A stretch of 64,000 nt of DNA from Shewanella hanedai. Its GTDB lineage: Bacteria; Pseudomonadota; Gammaproteobacteria; Enterobacterales; Shewanellaceae. The notes under the pieces are model-generated. The model ran no database searches, was not told the origin of the DNA, and was given only the letters and a program-made list of their open reading frames with translations. The stretch covers positions 56,915 to 120,914 of the forward strand of contig NZ_VKGK01000016.1 in the NCBI RefSeq assembly GCF_007197645.1, written 5' to 3'. The position numbers were made by a program, and so were the translations under genes. Shown here piece by piece: positions 63,995 through 64,000 of the stretch (positions are counted from its first letter, which is position 1; each line of letters starts with the position of its first letter).

Positions 63995-64000
63995 GTCTTT

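Overview
The window is chromosomal DNA from a marine gammaproteobacterium, most likely Shewanella. Signs of this are the secB-gpsA / gpmI-envC-ctpA-yibQ neighbourhood, the variant mtnC motif, a hut cluster with HutC-type operators, an M6 protease with a GlyGly-CTERM tail, and small 16-bp inverted-repeat elements ending in ATACCAAT. I saw no rRNA, tRNA, IS transposase or CRISPR array.

Layout. 0-16 kb is mixed housekeeping: rlmF, a FliL-like protein, ubiC, the secreted M6 protease, a GH63 glycosidase, yhgN, a ZIP-permease fusion, an NRDE protein, an acyltransferase, LysE, and an MscS-type channel (YbdG/MscM). 16.6-22.2 kb is the histidine utilisation cluster hutH-hutU-hutC with divergent hutI; two TTGTATATACAA operators mark the promoters. 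22.4-28 kb is AT-rich accessory DNA: a TlpA-like thioredoxin, its decayed duplicate, a secreted four-cysteine mini-protein, a beta-barrel, a LysR/EamA pair and a TM2 protein.

28.0-37.5 kb is the most interesting part. It is a minus-strand locus that starts with six tandem 39-codon genes, each with its own ribosome binding site. Their products share a nearly invariant 26-residue leader ending in Gly-Gly, followed by a 13-residue hydrophobic core with one Cys. Downstream lie two related cupin-like/HEAT-like proteins (one keeps the putative metal ligands, one has lost them), a superinfection-immunity-like membrane protein, a Yip1 protein, a HlyD/MacB-type exporter, a LytS-type sensor kinase and a LytTR response regulator. 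Three direct-repeat sites (ACCGNNNNT-type 9-mers, 20 bp start to start) lie upstream of three transcription units in this locus and fit LytTR binding. I infer a secreted modified-peptide system, either signal or bacteriocin, with feedback by its own two-component system. A 77-bp array of eleven ATACTAG heptamers lies inside the locus and could cause variable expression.

37.7-50.6 kb holds mtnC, a DUF4344 metallopeptidase, two hotdog thioesterases, a GNAT protein, a long-chain acyl-CoA synthetase, and two divergent ABC-transporter operons around a GntR/YtrA-type operator. The plus-strand operon includes a second superinfection-immunity-like protein and a PspB-like protein. 50.7-64 kb holds a chemotaxis receptor, mog, an NlpC/P60 lipoprotein, a BaiN-type flavoprotein, gpsA, secB, yibN, gpmI, envC, ctpA, yibQ, nsrR and a YkgJ cysteine-cluster protein, ending with a third inverted-repeat element and a terminator.
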